Assembly: GCA_022559845.1 (NCBI GenBank)
Contig: CM040124.1
Coordinates: 67,479,491 to 67,543,490, forward strand
DNA length: 64,000 nucleotides
Direction: 5' to 3'
Source: Amorphophallus konjac
Lineage: Eukaryota; Streptophyta; Magnoliopsida; Alismatales; Araceae
Shown here: piece after piece, positions 58,575 through 64,000 of the stretch
Layout of the letters: each line of letters begins with the position of its first letter
Numbering within the stretch: position 1 is the first letter of the stretch
Program-made: the position numbers and the translations under genes
Notes under the pieces: generated by a model
Seen by the model: only the letters and a program-made list of their open reading frames with translations
What the model was told of the DNA's origin: nothing
Databases searched by the model: none

Positions 58575-60205
58575 TTAAAGCACACTCATGCATGGTATGA
58601 CCAAAATTGCCACAATAGTGACAACTGCCAGAAGACCTAACATGGTTAGCATGGAATTTTTGTGAGTTGGAAAAACTATGTTTTTGACATGAAAGTTCTT
58701 CCTTTTATTTACTTGCCAATATTGTGACACATGGTGTCCGGATTTTTCACAATTAAAGCAAGAACTACTCCTTCTTTTGGAGGCATAAATATTTTCGCAT
58801 GCTTTCAAATCATCAAGTTTTATAACTCGACAGTTACTCATAGCATGCCCATGCTGACCATAGTAATAACAGCAAAACTTTGAAGTTTTTCGGATATGAG
58901 CATGCTTCATGTGACTTTGGTGAGAATCAAATTTTCTATTTTGACACTTAGGACCATTTTGACAGTTTGGTGAGGGAACAGATTTCTTGGTCCTAGGTTG
59001 GGCCTGAGTTTTAATTTCGGGTTTCTCAACATGAGAAGCATTAGAAGAGTAGGAAGCATGCACAAAAAACGTTTGAGTTTTCAGACCAAAGGGTTTCTTT
59101 TTACTAGGTTCATATCCTAGACCTTCCCGTTGGAAATTTACCTTGGTCCCCAAGATTTTATCAAGATTGTCTTGTCCTTGCACAAATTTAGACAATGAAT
59201 TATTCAAATCTTCAATTTCATATTCAAGTGAAGCAATGTGTAGCTCATAACTTGTAATTTCTTGTTCGCTGCAAACAACAGTCTCATTCAACACTCTATT
59301 GGCAATTTTATAACTTTCAATCTCTTGTTCCAACAGAAGTAGTTTTTCAGATTTACCATTGACATCCAGAGCTTTCCCTTTTTCAAAAGTTAACACTTTT
59401 TCAAACATGACTGTGTTTAGATGTTTCAATTTCTCATTATCTTCAGCAAGTTCTTTATATAGTTTTTGCTTATCAAGAAGATGTTGTTCATTTTCATTTT
59501 TCAACAGAGAGTTTTCTTTTTCAATTTTATCAAGACTTTTTAACCTACCTTCAAGTAAGGAGATTTGAATTCGCATGGCACCGTCATTCTTTTTGAGTTC
59601 TTCATTTTCATTTCTTAAGCATGAAAGGGTTTTGTTAAGCATATCAACATCGGATAATAGAGATTCATTCAAATGCTCAACTTCAGAACAATTAATACAA
59701 GATATGTTTTCAGACTTCTTTTTGAGTTTTCTATTTCCAGATTTCACCTTCTTATACTTATCAACCAACTTGTCATAAGCATTCGACAGTTCTTCAAACG
59801 AAATTTCCTCACAGTCAGAATTTACTTGAGGGGTATCGTTGCTTGATGTGTCCAGTTTGTCAACCATGAGGCACATGCCTTCCATCTTTTCCTTTTGAGC
59901 TTTCATCAACCCATCCATGATCTCCTTCGCCGTTGTGCATGAAGAAGCAAATGAAAATGTGTTAGTATTCACAGCAGCCTTTAATAAACTAAGAATTGTA
60001 GCATTTTCTTGGTTCTTTAACTTATCTTCTTCAGACCATGTGGTCTTATCCAGAGGCAGTTTATTAGGGCCATAATATATCAAATTCCAGAGTTTAGGGT
60101 TAACAAAGTTAATCAGTCCACACATTTTACCTAACCATGAATCGAAATATTGCCATCAAAAACAAGTAAGCAACTCATCGAAATATGATCAATAGAAAAA
60201 TTCAT
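58575..60205 (-). pseudogene. gag: SIRE gag, long coiled coil and damaged zinc knuckles
   Basis: The likely start is the ATG at 60205; a frameshift near 60140 separates about 20 residues from the 516-codon open frame (60125-58575). The N-terminal part is of the UBN2/gag-polypeptide type (LWNLIYYGPNKLPLD, ATILSLLKAAVNTNTFSF). Residues about 110-330 form a heptad-rich coiled coil. Two zinc knuckles each lack one ligand: the first reads CYYGQHGHAMSNC, with glycine where the second cysteine should be; the second reads CFNCEKSGHHVSQY, ending in tyrosine. A third, intact CHYCGNFGHTMHEC lies at about 58580-58622 but in another phase, so a frameshift precedes it. The gag is probably non-functional in RNA binding. 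Confidence 0.88.
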
Positions 60206-60261
60206 GATTGTAATTGCACTAGGATCACTCTGAAGATCGTTAGATCTAGGGACAACAGAGT

Positions 60262-60276
60262 CTTGCTCTGATACCA
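60262..60276 (-). other. SIRE primer-binding site, initiator-Met type
   Basis: The minus strand reads TGGTATCAGAGCAAG two bases inside the 5' LTR. Confidence 0.9.
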
Positions 60277-60278
60277 AT

Positions 60279-63058
60279 TGTTGGGTCCCGTAGTGCATAA
60301 GGACGGATCTAGAGGGGGGGTGAATAGATCCCTCTATAAAATTTATGTCCAATTAAAACTAAAACTCCCCACAGCAGAAACAACACAATCACTTGATGTT
60401 TGAAGATGTATATTCAAATTAACATGGAGCGTTCATGGTGTGTGTGTGTGTGTGCAATAAAGTGTTCAATTGAGCGCACAGATTGAGAGGCTGAAATTAA
60501 TGGTGTATGTGCGTAAGCCTTAAATCAATGTGAAGAACAACAATCAAACCATCCTGTGAATGGGGTAGAGGATATGGAGCAATCACACAAGCATTCACAG
60601 TGACACAAAGATTTTTAAGGTGGTTCGGGATCACAATGGCCTCCCTACGTCCACCCCTCAGTCAACTGAGTGAGGCTTCACTGCTGGAGAACAAGCACGG
60701 GGATAAATCCCCACACACACACGCAGGACGACGCCTGCATGCACGGAGAAACGCTCCACACATGGGAGTAAACTCCCAACCACACGCACACTGCTACGAC
60801 AGCCGCAGCACAATATACCTCTGACCGTACGTAGGCGGTGCGACACACGTCGTATCCAACACGATCCGACAATGGATCTACACACACACTCGTTGTTACA
60901 GTTGCAGCAATCCACACACAATCACAACCATTCGCAGACGGTTCTCCACACACAAATATTCAAGATTCAGGAAACAAAGGATATTCGATACAAGCCCAGA
61001 CTTTGTATAAACGGAAGACAAATATTTAAAATAAGCTCAAGAGGGTTGGAGAATTTTATCCTTGTAGTTAGAATGGCCTGGAGGTGATCCACTTGAAGCT
61101 TCCAAGGTGAGGGGGTCGAACTTCAACAAATCTGAGCCGCACGAACTCGTCGCTGCAGATTAGGCTTTGTCGGAGCATGAAATCTTGATAGAACTTGATG
61201 TAGCTTTGACTTCCTCACTTCAAATCATCCCTACAAGATAGAAAACACATGAAAACCCTCAAGAAACCTTTTCCCTTCTCACCTGCGGACAGGCCTTCTT
61301 CCTTCTTCTATGTTTATGTCCTTCTTCACCTGCACATATGAAAAACAAGAAACCCTTAGATAGAAAACCCCAAACTTGTAGCATTAGAATATGTATCAAA
61401 GAGAAAGCCCAAATGACAAGGATGCCCCTTCTAGAACCCTCCAAAACCACTCTAATAGGAGTGTCAATGGTTCAGGGGTATTGTGGTAAAAGATCACCCC
61501 AAATAAGGCTCACATGAGTGGGTTCCGGAGTGAAATAGAAATCACATGCTGGGTTTCCAATAGAAAGAGATCAACACCTTTCTGAGGGGGGACGTCCCCT
61601 TTTGCATACAGATTCTGTTTTAGCCAAAACAAGTTACAGGGGTCGACACCTTCCTTCAGGGGGTCGACCCCTTTCAGACTGAGCTTCTGTTTTGGCCTGA
61701 GAGTTTACAGGGGTCGACACCTTCCTTCAGGGGGGTCGACCCCATTTGCTTGGCCACTTCCAATAGTTTGTAAAACACATTAAAAGCCTTCCAAATCTAC
61801 CATCTTCACAACCTAAAGATTAAAATCAAATTGCCATTCATTTATGCAATGTATAAACATTAAGGAACCAATTTCTACCAAGATTGAAGTAAGAAAGTTT
61901 AAACACATTATGAGCCAAAAACTCATGCAAAAACCATGAAGAAAAAACACGAAAACACTTTGAAAATCCAATTTTTCTTAACTAAAGATTAAGATTAACT
62001 TATCATGCAATTGAACCACATGAATGATCATCATGTAACCAATTCATACCAAGATTGATGTGAACATCTTCAGCAAGCATGATCCTTGAAAAACCCATGC
62101 AAAAAATGCATAAAACTTAAAAGTGCCAAATCAGTATAGGCATTCAAATCAAAGACATCAAACTGATTCTTCTCTTTAAAACAACCCACCTTTTAAAGAA
62201 ACAAATTGTAGGTGTCTTTGACAACCTATTAAGCATTATCACACCCATATAAAGGCTCAAGCTTCCTCATCCAAAAATCAAGAGCAAATACCCATTTCAA
62301 CACTGTGAGACAAATTCACACTTCATAAGAAGAGATAACATGATTCAATACATGAAACTTAGAGACCTATAAGAAAATGCATGAAACACATTCATTGCAT
62401 TAAGAGCTCAAGGAAAATATGCATGTACACAATCAAGGCTTAACAATCCATAAAGAAGTTGCATAGAGTGTAGCAAAAACCACATTGAAAACCATAGCCA
62501 GTAGAAGTCGACTTTGAGTCCATCAAAATTTGACTTTGCCTTCATCCAAATCAACAGCTGTAAAAGAAAATAGTAGAGGTCTAAAAAGGGAGCTTTGAAA
62601 CCTCTTGAAACCCAAGTTTTCTTCAACCAAAACTTGAAATAAAAAATCTATGCATTCATTCAGTTCCAACATGAAATCAATTCCTTCCAAGAAGTTAATT
62701 CTTTAAATCCACAGTGAATTCACAACAGTCTTAGGAGAAATATGTAAGGGTTTCACATGAAAGGTCCTTTCAGAACAAGGTGGTTGCTGGAACAAAGAAA
62801 AGGTCGATGCACATGATAAAGCAATGATTCTGAGTGTTGAGCATAATCTCATGGGTTGAAATGCAAATCAGACAGGCTACTTGAAATCTTTATGCAGCAC
62901 TTATGCAGACAATACACCAAAGTGTGCAAAACCATGTACAAGTTATTTAGCCCTTCAAGCATGGCAACAAGCATCATCTAGCACACACATATACATAAAG
63001 TTTGTTATCATCAAAATCAAAGGGATGTCATCAAAATGCACATGCAAGGCACACAACA
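60279..63058 (-). repeat. SIRE 5' LTR (right copy)
   Basis: 2780 bp, the mate of 53189-55894. Apart from the extra motif unit and a longer GT tract at about 60438-60452, differences are scattered single bases. Confidence 0.92.
61568..61743. repeat. GGGGTCGACACC/GGGGTCGACCCC array, three units
   Basis: Intact sites are at 61639-61650, 61660-61671, 61710-61721 and 61732-61743, plus decayed sites near 61568 and 61591. The step from 61639 to 61710 is 71 bp, a unit absent from the left LTR. Confidence 0.92.
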
Positions 63059-63063
63059 CAGCC

Positions 63064-63541
63064 AAACAGAGAAAGAAAGGAAATCGAATAATGAAGAACA
63101 TAGAAGAAGATAGAGTCCCTTCGATGGGAACCCACCTTCTTCCACTCCTCTCCTTCTTCGGCTCTTCTTCTCTCTTTCTGTTTATCTCCAGGTGGCTATT
63201 CTATCTCTGCGCGGCCGGGGGGGTCTCTCTGAGCTCGATCCTTCTATTATCGAGGGCCAAATGCCCTATTTATAGAGGGGAGGCCGGAACAGGGTATCGG
63301 CTCACAGACGGGACGCATGAAGCGCCACCGATTCGCTGGCGCGCCAAAGCCTCCTCTCGAATCAACTGCTCCGCCGAATCAAGCACAGCGCGCACCCATC
63401 GCCGCATTAAAGCAAAGGGTGGCCGCCGACTCAACATCGTGCTGTCGACTCAAGCACAAGGGTGCCACCGATTCACTTAGTAGTGGCATTTTTGTAATTT
63501 TGGCATTTCACCCTGAAATTAACCCAGCCAGAGCTTGTCAT
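63064..63541 (-). mobile_element. LTR-like promoter region on the minus strand
   Basis: A minus-strand TATA box (CTATAAATAG, 63266-63275) has a cluster of CCACCGATTC, CCGAATC and GTCGACTC words upstream of it (63322-63478). The sense start may be TGACAAGCTCTGG at 63541. The left continuation is before 53184. No second copy was found, so the element cannot be delimited. Confidence 0.4.
63322..63478. repeat. CCACCGATTC / CGAATCA / GTCGACTC motif cluster
   Basis: GCCACCGATTCG (about 63323), TCGAATCAAC (about 63357), GCCGAATCAAG (about 63373), GCCGACTCAAC (about 63424), GTCGACTCAAG (about 63445) and GCCACCGATTCAC (about 63464). The first and last resemble the hairpin arms at 51602-51667. Confidence 0.8.
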
Positions 63542-64000
63542 CTAGGATAGCCTTGGAGTTGATGCAGTGGCCCCGGAATATGCTTCGAAGCCTTGATTTG
63601 GCGTTTTCGGTGATTTCCGACACGTGCCAAACCTATACCAGTTTTCCCAGGTTTTGTCCTGGTTTGGCATTCGGCATGATGATTTGTGCCGCCAACTCCA
63701 CCCTGCAGACACATGGAGCATCCTTTTTTGGAGGGCCACTGATGTACAAGCTATTGGGAATGTAGCAGCTAGCTGTGATCCCTTGGACCTATATCGCAAA
63801 CACAATCACAAGAGTTGAGATTTTTGGAAATCGCCAAACCACCGTGCGCACACGCTTCCCGGGGTGACTCAGTGATGCCAAGTGGAGGTAGTGGAACAAG
63901 GCCCTTGCTGGTAGAGGGCCAGCAGGGTTATGGTTGGTCTCCCAAGGGTATGGTGCCCACAATGAAGGGGATGGCTAGGTGCCTAAGGGCACCGGGTCAC
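63542..64000. other. Unassigned right edge, no gene recognised
   Basis: Overlapping short open frames on both strands show no known domain and no repeat partner elsewhere in the window. Confidence 0.4.

Larger units (their letters stand above)
53189..63058 (-). mobile_element. SIRE/Maximus copia element, complete ends, gag only
   Basis: Both LTRs run TGTTGGGTCCCG to CACACAA(C/T)A on the plus strand. The perfect target duplication CAGCC is at 53184-53188 and 63059-63063. Primer site, gag and polypurine tract are on the minus strand. The internal region is 4384 bp. It contains gag but nothing resembling integrase, reverse transcriptase or RNase H, so it needs pol from a relative. Assignment to SIRE/Maximus rests on the gag type, the AAAAAGGGGGAGA tract and the LTR end. 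Confidence 0.92.

Overview
This window is plant nuclear DNA, most likely from an angiosperm with a large, repeat-rich genome. The evidence is its dense plant-type LTR retrotransposons (Del/Tekay chromovirus, SIRE/Maximus copia, Tat/Ogre-like gypsy) and a plant CACTA (En/Spm) transposon. They carry initiator-Met-type primer sites, TG...CA ends and 5-bp target duplications. I found no convincing host gene, tRNA, rRNA or CRISPR array. Nearly every base that can be assigned belongs to a decayed, nested transposable element. The species cannot be named from the sequence.

Layout. 1-1438: 3' part of a diverged SIRE-like copia LTR. 1480-4234: a Del/Tekay LTR on the minus strand with its primer site just to the left. 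4235-6224 and 36803 to about 39320: an older retroelement, probably Tat-like, split by the central element. 6225-36802: a Del/Tekay chromovirus (E1) with LTRs of about 3.16 kb. Its 5' LTR contains a small non-autonomous LTR element (E2, 8008-25350). E2's left LTR in turn contains a Tat-like gag-carrying element on the minus strand (E3, 9099-21984). E1's own gag-pol lies at 26929-31302 and is broken by stops and frameshifts. Its 3' LTR holds a 195-bp tandem duplication and a solo LTR of another family (32525-34589). 39852-41264: a Tat-like LTR on the minus strand (E4). 41540-42775: G-rich DNA flanking a GTCGAC motif array. 43531-48939: a CACTA element with TNP2, DUF4218, DUF4216 and TNPA-like remnants, cut off on the right by another Del/Tekay LTR (48940 to about 50440). 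50441-53188: unassigned DNA with motif arrays and hairpins. 53189-63058: a complete, gag-only SIRE/Maximus element on the minus strand with a perfect CAGCC target duplication. 63064-64000: LTR-like DNA with a minus-strand TATA box, then unassigned sequence.

The most unusual pattern is that most LTR families here carry a cluster of short, CpG-centred, mostly palindromic motifs. The motif is characteristic of the family but sometimes shared between unrelated lineages. GGTCGAC/GGTCGATGCA occurs in copia and Del/Tekay LTRs and at 42 and 51 kb; GACCGTT in E1 and E3; GACGCGTC in E4; GGCGGCC at 38 kb; CCACCGA(A)TC hairpins at 51.6 and 63.3 kb. One array differs by a 71-bp unit between the two LTRs of a single element, so the arrays change copy number. 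They may be binding arrays for a host or element-encoded factor; that is inference. A second notable structure is a tandemly amplified exon-plus-intron unit (57-nt exon, about 129-bp period) in the CACTA TNPA-like gene.
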